Below, in pieces: positions 51,833 to 60,889 of a stretch of 64,000 bases of DNA. Made by a program: the position numbers and the translations under genes. The DNA is from Methanoregula sp. GTDB lineage: Archaea > Halobacteriota > Methanomicrobia > Methanomicrobiales > Methanospirillaceae. Each line of letters begins with the position of its first letter. Within the stretch, counting starts at the first letter, position 1. The notes beneath the pieces are model-generated. The model saw nothing but the letters and a program-made list of their open reading frames with translations. It did no database searches and had not been told where the DNA came from. The DNA is taken from assembly GCF_023227875.1 (NCBI RefSeq), contig NZ_JALOCH010000008.1:62001-126000 (forward strand). The letters are read 5' to 3'.

Positions 51833-54800
51833 ATGAAAGAAAATTACTTCAAATTGCTTGGATTATCCTTCGATCCACCTGAAACAAATACGGCAGTAAT
51901 CACTTCTGCAATCGAAAAGAAACGGGCAGAATGGAACCAGCTGACCTTGAGTAGTCCGAATCCCCAGAAATATTCTCTGCTCGTCAGCAAGCTCGATGAA
52001 ATCAAGCAAGTAATGCTCGATGCCAATTCCCGTTTGAATCATCTCAACGAAGTAAACAAGATCGAATTCGCTGAACTGGACTCACTTCTGGCACACCTTT
52101 CAGTTAAGGGACATATTGAGCAAAAGGAGATTGATGGACTATCAAAAAAATTTGGATTTGCCAGAAAAACCATTGAAAAACGAATCACTGTTAAGATTAT
52201 TGCGAATCAGGGATCGACAAGTTGTGATCAGAAACAGGAACCCGATCCGGTCATTATCCGTCAGGTAGAGGATAATCTGAAAAATTACAACCAGTTCCAT
52301 AGCACAGAACCGCCGATCAATACGTTATATGAATTCATCGCGCTCATCACAAAAAAACCCGAACTGGCGGGAGCACCAGCTGATGAATTAAGAAAAAATG
52401 CGGAAGCAAAGACTCAGGAATACCAGCGTTCGGGAACCGCATCCGATGAAAATATCATAATCAAGAACTTATGCGCCCAATGCGGGGTCCTGTTTTGCAA
52501 TGAAACTGAAAAGAAAAAATATGATAATTATCTGGAAGGCCAGAAACTGAAAGGGATCTATGCCCAGATAGATGACCTTGGAAAAATCAGTGATACCAAT
52601 CTTACGAATGGGAAAACCGTTCTCAGTATTATTAAAAAAATATCTGAGGTGTCCAATTCCAGCGAAGAGGCTAAACGAGTATTTGTTGACTATTGTAAAA
52701 AGAAAAAATACGTGTTTGCCCTTCCCACCGATGACAGTATTCAAAAAATTCATCAGTGTTTTTTTTGTGGTGTTGCATATGTTCAGGATCAAACAGCGGT
52801 CAAATGTACAAAATGTGGGAATCCGCTTGTGATACAGTGCCCAAAATGCGGGACTGTCAATGATCACAGTAATAATAATTGTAAAAACTGTTCCTTTGAA
52901 ATTTCCAAGATGCGACTCGTAGGCGGGTTGTGTGATGCTGCCAATAGAGCACTGGAGCAGATGGATTTTGATAATGCTGAGCGGAATTTAACAAAAGCCA
53001 ATGAATATTGGCCGGGGAATGAACGGATAAAAACCATCACTGGAAACCTTACCAACCTGAGAAAAAGGTGTGAAGATAACATTAAGAATCTTAAAGGGAT
53101 GATTCAGGAAAAGCAATACTATAGCGCACAAGCTGAACTGAAAAGAATCAAACAAACGGTATCCGGATATTCCGATCCAGGAATTGAGAATGAAATTAAT
53201 GAACATATAACCACAGCTGAAAAGTGGATAAAAAAGGCCCGCAGTCTAAATGACGAGGGAACAATTATTGATTGTTGCTCCAGGGCTTTTAAAGAGTGCA
53301 AAGATCATCCGGAAATCACCCCCCTTCTCAAACAATATCCCGTTGCTGCGCCTTCACAGTTATCATGTTCTGCAGATACTCGTGGATGCATGAATACCCT
53401 TTCCTGGAATGCGAGTATAGCAGCAGGAAATATTATCTACCGGATTGTCCGTAAACGGGACAGCTTGCCACTCTCCCCAATTGATGGGGATTTAATTCAG
53501 GACGAACGCTCATGTCATTTTCTTGACAAAAAAGTTGAGCCGGGAATTCGTTATTTTTATTCCGTTTTTTCATTCAGAGCGGGGATATACTCATCCCCTG
53601 TATCGACAAATAACGGCATAATAAATTTTACCGATATTTCCAGTGTAAGCATAAGCCCTGAAAACAGAAAAATCACGGTAACCTGGAAGGTCCCAAATAA
53701 TTCCCAAAGTATTGGCATCTGGAAAAAGCAGGATGGCCAGCCTGCTAAGGCCGGGGACGGGACCCCCGTTGGCTGCATCTCAAAGAGTAGTTTCTCTGAC
53801 ACATCCGTTCAGAATGATGTTACCTATGGCTATATTGTCTGTGTAAAGTATTCGGACGGGAAAACCGAGGTCTGGTCGCCGGGATTCCGCTTCTCTGCCA
53901 CACCATCGCAACCTCCTGATCCGGTTGAAATAAAAAGCATTACAAAAATCGATGATGATACCTATGAAGCAACCTGGACTCCTGTTTCCCGTGGAGAGAT
54001 CAGTCTCTATTTATCAAAGACCGCTGAATCCCGAGATGGGTCCGTCATTTCGGATGAAGAACTCACTCGACAGTACAAACCCATCCCTTTCCAGTCTCAT
54101 ACCTCCACATCCGCCAGGTTCAGACTGGTTGATTTCATCAATTATATCGTCCCGGTAATCACGACACCGAACAGTTCGGTTCTTGGAGCCACTCTGCGTA
54201 TATCAAAAGTGGGATGTGTCAGGAATCTTACTGGAAAAATCTATAATAACCGGATTTTACTTGAATTTGAATGGCCTGAAAAAATATCTAAAGTCTGTTG
54301 TTTGTATCGCAATGATACGTACCCCGTGGATGTCAATGATCCGGCAGCTGTTAAGATCCCTATCACAAAAGAGCAATATGCCAAAGAAAATGCAATTACA
54401 TTCAGATATGTCGAAGGCAAGAGATTCTATATCAGTATTTTTTCAGTGTATATTCAGAATAATGAAGAAGTCTGTTCTGATGCAGTTAATTATACCCTGA
54501 AAGGGTCAAAAAAAGCCCTCGTAAAATATGATATCGCGCTTTCCAAAGGATTTTTTTCAAAAAAATATTCGTGTTCAATTACAGCAGAATGCGATCAGCC
54601 CACCTGGGAATTGCCCACAATGGTGTTAGTCGGGAGAGATCGTGTAACTCCCCTACAAAAGGAGCAAGGTACAATTCTTGGAACGATCCCGGCAGGAAAA
54701 TTATCCGGAAAAAACAATACCTATGATTTCACCTTTGAAGATGGAATCCGGGACATGAGACTGAAAATTTTCTTTAAAAGGAATGAGGATTATGACGAAT

Positions 54801-54844
54801 TTTCCCTGATTGCCAAAAATCCGGAGAAACACCGTATTAGTTGA
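51833..54844 (+). CDS. Large zinc-ribbon/Fn3-like protein with degenerate J-like N-terminus
   Basis: A 1003-aa protein. Residues 1-65 (NYFKLLGLSFDPPETN ... LDEIKQVMLDANSRL) have the layout of a J domain but no HPD, so it should bind an Hsp70 without triggering it. A CAQCG motif is near residue 218. Two zinc ribbons lie at about 308-355 (CFFCGVAY, CTKCGNPL, CPKCGTV, CKNCSF). A helical, TPR-like region covers about 360-500, followed by several beta-sandwich segments of Fn3 type (LSWNASIAAGNIIYRIVRK, ITVTWKVPNNS, YEATWTPVSRGEISLYLSK) up to the C-terminus. A scaffold role is likely. Confidence 0.8.
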   Translation: MKENYFKLLGLSFDPPETNTAVITSAIEKKRAEWNQLTLSSPNPQKYSLLVSKLDEIKQVMLDANSRLNHLNEVNKIEFAELDSLLAHLSVKGHIEQKEIDGLSKKFGFARKTIEKRITVKIIANQGSTSCDQKQEPDPVIIRQVEDNLKNYNQFHSTEPPINTLYEFIALITKKPELAGAPADELRKNAEAKTQEYQRSGTASDENIIIKNLCAQCGVLFCNETEKKKYDNYLEGQKLKGIYAQIDDLGKISDTNLTNGKTVLSIIKKISEVSNSSEEAKRVFVDYCKKKKYVFALPTDDSIQKIHQCFFCGVAYVQDQTAVKCTKCGNPLVIQCPKCGTVNDHSNNNCKNCSFEISKMRLVGGLCDAANRALEQMDFDNAERNLTKANEYWPGNERIKTITGNLTNLRKRCEDNIKNLKGMIQEKQYYSAQAELKRIKQTVSGYSDPGIENEINEHITTAEKWIKKARSLNDEGTIIDCCSRAFKECKDHPEITPLLKQYPVAAPSQLSCSADTRGCMNTLSWNASIAAGNIIYRIVRKRDSLPLSPIDGDLIQDERSCHFLDKKVEPGIRYFYSVFSFRAGIYSSPVSTNNGIINFTDISSVSISPENRKITVTWKVPNNSQSIGIWKKQDGQPAKAGDGTPVGCISKSSFSDTSVQNDVTYGYIVCVKYSDGKTEVWSPGFRFSATPSQPPDPVEIKSITKIDDDTYEATWTPVSRGEISLYLSKTAESRDGSVISDEELTRQYKPIPFQSHTSTSARFRLVDFINYIVPVITTPNSSVLGATLRISKVGCVRNLTGKIYNNRILLEFEWPEKISKVCCLYRNDTYPVDVNDPAAVKIPITKEQYAKENAITFRYVEGKRFYISIFSVYIQNNEEVCSDAVNYTLKGSKKALVKYDIALSKGFFSKKYSCSITAECDQPTWELPTMVLVGRDRVTPLQKEQGTILGTIPAGKLSGKNNTYDFTFEDGIRDMRLKIFFKRNEDYDEFSLIAKNPEKHRIS

Positions 54845-54863
54845 CCTTAAGGAGAGTAACCAA

Positions 54864-56051
54864 ATGGCGACGTATATATGTCCATATTGTTTTTCGAAAA
54901 ACTCGATAACAGATGTCCTTTTCCGTTGTGGAAATATTAAATGTCCCGCAGAACAGGACAAAAAAATTGCGTTATATGAAACCGGCAATGAGAATTCTGC
55001 CCGATTGCTGGGCAAGGTTATCACGCCTTCATCGAAAGGATTCTTCAGTATGCCGACAGATGCAGTTTGTCCGGGATGTCATGAGAAAACCTATAAAAGG
55101 ATCTGTCCTCAATGCCATAACGAATTACCTCGGGAGATCGATCAGCACAAAGGAATTATCATATCAGTTATTGGTGCAAAAAATACCGGAAAATCACATT
55201 TTATTGCAATACTGATCGATCAGATGAGGAGATATGTTTCAAGTTCATTCAATGCATCCTTTTCTCCGATCAATACTGATCATGAAAAGCGATATAAAAA
55301 TGACTTTTACACCCCGCTGTTTGCATCTCACCGTCTCCTGAATTCAACCGTTTCTGGCAGTACCGCTCAACGACCCCTCATTTACTCACTAACGATTAGT
55401 GACAAATCACTGTTTAAACGGAGTAATACAATTATTTATATCACTTTTTTTGACACAGCCGGGGAGGATCTTAGCGATGAGGATACGATGTCTACGGTTA
55501 ACAAGTATATCGGTCAATCATCAGGGATTATTTTTCTCCTGGACCCGATGCAAATCCAGACGGTCCGGGACAGAATTGATCCGGCTGTTGTGAATTCGTC
55601 TTCGGGGACCGATATCAAGGATCTGGCAGATCCTTCGGACATCCTCCGGCGAGTATCGAATTTAATCCGGGATGCCAATAACCTTAATGATTCAGAAAAG
55701 ATACCCATCCCTATCGCTGCAACCTTTACAAAAATTGACACACTTGGACCTTTGTTACCCCCGGGGTGCATTGTTCTTGAGGATAGTCCTCATCGGTCGT
55801 TACATGCATTCGATCAGACTAACTCTGATAATATCCATGCGGAAATTGAATCAATGCTGAGTGATTGGGGAGGATGGGATTTCCCGCAACAACTCTCTTT
55901 AAATTATAAAAAATACGCGTATTTTGGATTATCAGCGTTGGGGAAGACTCCAAAAGGTCAGAGTATTGATGTCATACGACCACATCGCATTGAAGACCCA
56001 TTATTATGGCTGTTATCGTTCCATAACATTATCCCGAGAAATAAAAAATGA
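54864..56051 (+). CDS. Soluble zinc-ribbon GTPase (DO-GTPase-like)
   Basis: A 395-aa protein. Two zinc-binding segments open it (CPYCFSKN, CGNIKCP, about 5-30; CPGCHEKT and CPQCHNEL, about 69-89). The GTPase domain follows: P-loop VIGAKNTGKSHF (about 102-113), Walker B/G3 FFDTAGEDL (about 195-203), and TKID (about 289-292) as the guanine-specificity motif. A long insert (SSSFNASFSPINTD...) separates G1 and G3, as in the double-GTPase families. TAAGGAGAGTAACCA is its ribosome-binding site. There is no membrane helix, unlike the other GTPase in the cassette. Confidence 0.82.
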   Translation: MATYICPYCFSKNSITDVLFRCGNIKCPAEQDKKIALYETGNENSARLLGKVITPSSKGFFSMPTDAVCPGCHEKTYKRICPQCHNELPREIDQHKGIIISVIGAKNTGKSHFIAILIDQMRRYVSSSFNASFSPINTDHEKRYKNDFYTPLFASHRLLNSTVSGSTAQRPLIYSLTISDKSLFKRSNTIIYITFFDTAGEDLSDEDTMSTVNKYIGQSSGIIFLLDPMQIQTVRDRIDPAVVNSSSGTDIKDLADPSDILRRVSNLIRDANNLNDSEKIPIPIAATFTKIDTLGPLLPPGCIVLEDSPHRSLHAFDQTNSDNIHAEIESMLSDWGGWDFPQQLSLNYKKYAYFGLSALGKTPKGQSIDVIRPHRIEDPLLWLLSFHNIIPRNKK

Positions 56052-56085
56052 ACACAATCCTCACATGAGTATAAAAGGAATCCGT

Positions 56086-58734
56086 ATGATAAACCAAATA
56101 ATTTACACTTCATGCAAAACTGGTATCCATGACAGGAATGCCGGTTTTCAGGTTCTGTCATATTCAGCGAAACTCGATTTGACTGATATGGGGGAACTTG
56201 AACGTCTTTTATCCAGTTATCGTGCACCTATTGACCGGCCAAACAATCCGACACCACAGGAGATCAAAACTCTTTTCCCTCCGGCATTCCTGTTCACGAA
56301 ATTATCCTCGGGAAAATATTGTATCGGTCTCTCTACCTATCTTGGTCATGACTATATGGGTGAATCCGGAAGAAGCGGAAATTTCATGAGCCATTTTCTC
56401 GTCATTGATAAACCTTTACTCAACCAATACCCCTGCTCTCTCTATTTAAGTCCAACATTTCGGGACAGGTTAGATTTCGAGGAGGTCAACCAGTCAAAAA
56501 AACCCGACTTTTTACCTGAAATAAATACTATCCAATCCGGTGAAATTCTTGATATAAATTCAATTTTAGAATTTATCAGTGATGATCGTGAAGAGATCTA
56601 TCTTGCGATGATCGCTGCCATTCTTGAATACAATAATCCGGAAAATACCTCGAAGAAGAAGATTCTGATCCTTGATGAGGGAGTAAATATTGCAAAATGG
56701 ATCGCAGCGATACAGTATGCATTTCCTGTCCATAATCTTGACACGGTCTCATTTTGTACTTACGTATATTCCCCGGTAAATACGGATTTCCTCATAAACG
56801 GTGTACTTCCAACTGGAACATCATTTGTCGTGGACTCGGTTGATAATAACCGTTATTTCAATATTTTTGATTGTGTTAACCGGGTATGGCCGGAATTACC
56901 AACCGATGAAGACTTATACAAATTACTAGGGCTGTCGCTTACGATATCGTATACGAACCTTGAACATTTTCATATTTTTTTATCCGATTACACGTATACG
57001 AACGCTGATAAAGAATTGTATGATGCTGTTTCACTCTATGCAATAGTGAATTTAAATGCACGTGAGATGAAAAAGGATAAAATAATTGGTGCAGTTAATT
57101 TTGATTCAAAATATGGTACGGCAAAGACAAAAGCCGGTCTGTTTAGGGGATTGTCATCTTCATCCAACAGTATCCTTCAGGAAGACGATCTAGCCTCAAA
57201 ACAAGAATTATGTAAAGTACTAATTCGGACCGCAATTGGAAGTGAGGATCGTATTGCATTTTGTGGCCAGGCATATGCATTTTTCACAAGTACCCTACTC
57301 TCGACGCTGGGTACACTTAGAACCGATGAGAGTTATGATAAAGTGTGGTCATTCTATCATGATATTCTCACCTTTGATAAAACACAGAACGGAAACCTTG
57401 ACTCCTATCTCCATTCATATGAGCGAATGGATGAATTGGTTTCCCGCCTTGCTGGTGAAAAAAGTGAATATTGTAATGCCTTTTTCCTGAGCTGGGTCCT
57501 CGTTGATATTAATGGAAAGTCTTCAAGTTTGGATACCCTGAAAAATTCCGATGTATGTTTCCGATTAATAGATCGAATCTATAAGAATTTGGGTCTATTG
57601 TCATCAGATCCTGCATCTCATTGTATGAAAATGACAATAACTGCGGTGAAAAACCAACCGATTCTTCTGTCGTTTATCAGCCAGGTTATGTCGTACTTCT
57701 CCGACAACAATGAATTAAAACTGCACACCTGGAGAATGTATACCGACATTATGCAAAATGCAGATAATGTTGGCTACAATCGGGCGTATGATTATTTCGT
57801 TTCACATCAGCAAACCGATCTGATTTATCTTTTATATCAATACCAATATGATAGATCTTTGAAGAAAAAGGAGGTTTTTTTACACCATGTTAACCGGTAT
57901 GTTCACGGGAATATTGAGTACTCCCGCCAATATTCAGGCAAAATTTTTTCAGGAAGGATAGATTCAATCAATTCAACATATAAGCAATCTGAAAAAACTC
58001 ATGAGTTTAAAGAAACAGTTGATGTAATAAAAACGACAATCGCAGACGCCAATATCCAACGAGATTTAGTTTTACATATCTGTTCGATGTTACCCCTCTG
58101 TAAACCGGATAAAGACTCCATATCATTCTTCAACACACTTCATAATGGGAATAATGATCTTAATCGGAGTGATGTCTCCCCAAAGTTTTACTTGATTAAT
58201 GTCGGGAGGGTAATTGAGAAGGAGAGGGAGTCAGGGGAATTAGCACAAAAAATCAAAGAGCGATTGGATTTATTATCTGTGCCCGAGATCAGGGGTATCC
58301 CCAGGGAAGACAAAATGGATTTTCTCGACTGGGTTTTGCCAAATCTTGTATGGTACATGCGCAGTAAAGAGAACTACTCGAATCTTTTCCGAATTATCGG
58401 TGACTTCATCCAGGATGATGCTGCTTTTGAAAAAAAATTCCTTGGAGAGTTGGATCATGTCGTTACACATGGCCCCGACAATCAACCAATATCCTCGTTT
58501 ATCCAATATTGTGCTGACAGTAAAAAAGAAATTCATTCTGTCTTTGGGCAGTATATCATTGACATTGCATACGGTTTCTCCGATAGTAAGCGAGACATAC
58601 TATTCAAGGAAGTACTCCCGGTAGGAGAAAAAAATGATGAATTAAAAGAATACGTAAAATTAATCTCTGATGCTATTCAGGAACGTCGAGAAAATACTTT
58701 ATTCGGACGGTTCAAGAAACTCATAAAAAAATAA
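56086..58734 (+). CDS. GTPase-associated protein 1 (GAP1)-like adaptor
   Basis: An 882-aa protein with no membrane helix. The N-terminal ~250 residues match the GAP1-N pattern as I recall it: QIIYTSCKTGIHDRNAGFQVLSYS at the start (shown in part), SYRAP, then LGHDYMGESGRSGNFMSHFLVI (about 86-107) whose GR.GNF..H core is diagnostic. The middle and C-terminal parts are long helical regions that probably act as a scaffold. The frame is open to 55924, but the ATG at 56086, with AAAGGA 6 nt ahead, is preferred over the ATG at 56065. GAP1 proteins are encoded beside double GTPases in conflict systems, as here. Confidence 0.75.
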   Translation: MINQIIYTSCKTGIHDRNAGFQVLSYSAKLDLTDMGELERLLSSYRAPIDRPNNPTPQEIKTLFPPAFLFTKLSSGKYCIGLSTYLGHDYMGESGRSGNFMSHFLVIDKPLLNQYPCSLYLSPTFRDRLDFEEVNQSKKPDFLPEINTIQSGEILDINSILEFISDDREEIYLAMIAAILEYNNPENTSKKKILILDEGVNIAKWIAAIQYAFPVHNLDTVSFCTYVYSPVNTDFLINGVLPTGTSFVVDSVDNNRYFNIFDCVNRVWPELPTDEDLYKLLGLSLTISYTNLEHFHIFLSDYTYTNADKELYDAVSLYAIVNLNAREMKKDKIIGAVNFDSKYGTAKTKAGLFRGLSSSSNSILQEDDLASKQELCKVLIRTAIGSEDRIAFCGQAYAFFTSTLLSTLGTLRTDESYDKVWSFYHDILTFDKTQNGNLDSYLHSYERMDELVSRLAGEKSEYCNAFFLSWVLVDINGKSSSLDTLKNSDVCFRLIDRIYKNLGLLSSDPASHCMKMTITAVKNQPILLSFISQVMSYFSDNNELKLHTWRMYTDIMQNADNVGYNRAYDYFVSHQQTDLIYLLYQYQYDRSLKKKEVFLHHVNRYVHGNIEYSRQYSGKIFSGRIDSINSTYKQSEKTHEFKETVDVIKTTIADANIQRDLVLHICSMLPLCKPDKDSISFFNTLHNGNNDLNRSDVSPKFYLINVGRVIEKERESGELAQKIKERLDLLSVPEIRGIPREDKMDFLDWVLPNLVWYMRSKENYSNLFRIIGDFIQDDAAFEKKFLGELDHVVTHGPDNQPISSFIQYCADSKKEIHSVFGQYIIDIAYGFSDSKRDILFKEVLPVGEKNDELKEYVKLISDAIQERRENTLFGRFKKLIKK

Positions 58735-58924
58735 TAGATTTGTCCCCCTTTTTCCTATGATCTGTGATTGGTTTATATTAACATCGAATCGGTGAATTTT
58801 TTCTGGACGATTCTGAATGAAAAAAGTTCCTGGCCGATTGCGGGGAATCCAATTACCCGTGGTCTGTCTTATTGTTTGAGTGTAAAATAGGAAGGTATTT
58901 CGTATCGGAAAAAAATTTCCCTCT

Positions 58925-59692
58925 ATGGGTTTTCTCAATTCTATTAAAGATATTATTGTGCAAACCGGGGAGAATATTGCAGAATCTCAAGAACGCAGGA
59001 ACCTGCGAATAAAAATCAAGGGAAGAATTTTGCATCGTTTTTCAACCGGGCAGTTACGATCGTTATGTAACAGGTACGGAGGTGGTCCCCGAGAATTCAA
59101 TATCGATCCCTTCACCAGTCGTAAAACACAGCGGAGACTGAGTGATTCTGATTTTATTGAATATGCCGATTTTCATATTAAATCGAGTGAAGTGAAGGAT
59201 TTTGCAATAGCAAATAAAATTGCCATTTCAGATATTATTTCAGAGGAAAAAGAACTTGAGCGTAATCTGGAAAAAAAATGGAATTCCAAAAAGAAAAAAA
59301 CTGAATCGACAAAAACCCAGGATAAAATGTTACGCGAGGTTATCGATGCGATTGAAAAATTTGAACCATCCAGAAATTATCATTCTGAACAGGGATATCA
59401 TACTGAACTTCAGGGATGGTTAAGGGCACATTTCCAACAGGCGAAAGTGGAGCATCAGACCGGATCATCCCGTCCTGATATTGTAATTGACTCGGATATC
59501 GCAATTGAAGTTAAAGGGCCCACGAAATCACAAGATCTGAAAACAATTGCAGATAAGTGTAATCGCTACACAATTTATTGGAAAAGCCTGATAATTGTCC
59601 TTTTTGAAGTTGATGTTAATGAGAGATTTTATACCGAATGGGAAAAGGGGATCGTTTGCCGGTATCCTGAAGTTACCATTATTCGGAAATAA
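58925..59692 (+). CDS. PD-(D/E)XK nuclease, probable effector
   Basis: A 255-aa protein. The N-terminal ~130 residues are a charged helical region of unknown role (ILHRFSTGQLRSLCNRYGGGP, then KKWNSKKKKTESTKT). The C-terminal half is a restriction-endonuclease-like fold: an early glutamate helix (HTELQGWLRAHF), then SSRPDIVIDSDIAIEVKGP giving Asp185, Glu195 and Lys197, the D-x9-E-x-K catalytic set, and a following Gln/Lys helix (SQDLKTIADKCNRY). It comes 190 bp after the GAP1-like gene on the same strand and may have its own promoter. It is the only enzyme in the cassette likely to damage nucleic acid. Confidence 0.8.
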   Translation: MGFLNSIKDIIVQTGENIAESQERRNLRIKIKGRILHRFSTGQLRSLCNRYGGGPREFNIDPFTSRKTQRRLSDSDFIEYADFHIKSSEVKDFAIANKIAISDIISEEKELERNLEKKWNSKKKKTESTKTQDKMLREVIDAIEKFEPSRNYHSEQGYHTELQGWLRAHFQQAKVEHQTGSSRPDIVIDSDIAIEVKGPTKSQDLKTIADKCNRYTIYWKSLIIVLFEVDVNERFYTEWEKGIVCRYPEVTIIRK

Positions 59693-59763
59693 AGGTCCAT
59701 CTGACGCTGAATAAGAATCCCTCTTTTACTTGTGGCGTGCCAGAGTTTCTATCCTAAAACAGT

Positions 59764-60724
59764 GACATAATTTATGTCCGCTTTCAAGAGCACCGTACAG
59801 GTGCTTGCGAGTGAAAGCGACAATGGAGATCAGGACAAAAGCAGTCGTATTCTATGAGGAAGGGATACGAAGTGCCAAAGAGATTGGAGAGATGTAAAAT
59901 ATCTCCGAAAGAACCGTGAGACGATGGGCGCAGAACCATCGAAACGATCCCGTGGACGAGTTGAAACCGAAGATGGCCGGACCCAAGGAACCGGTCTTTT
60001 CGGGCAATACCGGCATCATTGGAACAACGGATAATCCGGCTCAAAGGGAAATATCCTGCATAGGGAGCCCGACGAATCAAGTATCATTCCGATCTCTCGT
60101 AATCCTGGTGAACCGTCCATCGAATCCTCAAGAAACATGGGCTTCTTATTCGGATCAAACCCAAACCACAACCCGCGGGTAAACGATTTCAGTGTAAACA
60201 TGTTGACAGCATGTGGCAGGGAGATACGTTCCAGTTCCGAATCCGGGGTGTCGGAAATGTCTATGTTACCGGGTTCACTGACGATTGTTCCCGCTATCGC
60301 GTGACAAGCAAAGTCTATCTTCACAAAGATGCTGTTTCAGCAGTTAATGTCCTGCAATGGGCACTCCGAAAAGGCCGGATTCCTCGGGAAATTTATCTCG
60401 ATAACGCAAAACAGTTTGTCTCAAAGTTGTTCAAAGCTTTAGCCAAAAAACACGGCATTAAACTCATCTTCGGCAAACCGTATCATCCTCGCGGCCGCGG
60501 CAAGATTGAACGATATCACAAAACACTCTACCGGGAACTCATTGTCCTCAAGGAATTTCGTTCAGTGAGTCATTTCAGAAGAGAACTCTGGAACTTCGAC
60601 CAACTCTACAACAACTGGCGAATGCAGGAGATTCTGGGATGGATGACTCCGGCATTAGTCTACAACAATAAAACCAATTTCAACAAAAACAGAAAATGTA
60701 TATTGAGCGGACATAAACTCTGTC
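59764..60724 (+). mobile_element. Decayed IS481-like insertion sequence
   Basis: GACATAATTTATGTCCGCT (59764-59782) and AGCGGACATAAACTCTGTC (60706-60724) are terminal inverted repeats matching at 17 of 19 positions. Between them lies a transposase frame broken by several stops. No clear target duplication was seen. Confidence 0.7.
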
Positions 60725-60741
60725 AACAAAACGAACATTAA
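59824..60741 (+). pseudogene. IS481-like DDE transposase, broken by stop codons
   Basis: The protein begins MEIRTKAVVFYEEGIRSA (N-terminal HTH) and hits a TAA at 59896. It resumes as NISERTVRRWAQNHR and then needs a frame change to continue RLKGKYPA, with further stops, before TVHRILKKHG. The intact C-terminal part from 60211 holds the rve catalytic core: DSMWQGDTF (first Asp), YLDNAKQFVS (second Asp) and GRGKIERYHKT (Glu). At least four disruptions are visible, so it cannot move by itself. The stop lies slightly beyond the right inverted repeat. Confidence 0.8.
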
Positions 60742-60889
60742 TTGTGGCACTCTACACTTAAATGCCATCAGGATTTTCACCATACCATTTTTTCTTAATC
60801 CTGCATCGAGAAAACATTCTTTGATTTATTAGGAAAAAACTCAGACACATTACCCAATTCTTTTATTTACTGCATGGAAAAAGATCATC

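Larger units (their letters stand above)
41917..59692 (+). mobile_element. Integrative element 2 carrying the chaperone-GTPase cassette
   Basis: The left end is the att repeat inside int2. The content repeats the core of element 1 (int, convergent winged-helix-like gene, two small homologous genes, one non-homologous small gene) and then a large AT-rich cassette. The right end given is only the end of the last cassette gene: no third att copy was found, and the area beyond is disturbed by two decayed insertion sequences, so the true end may lie further right. Confidence 0.6.
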
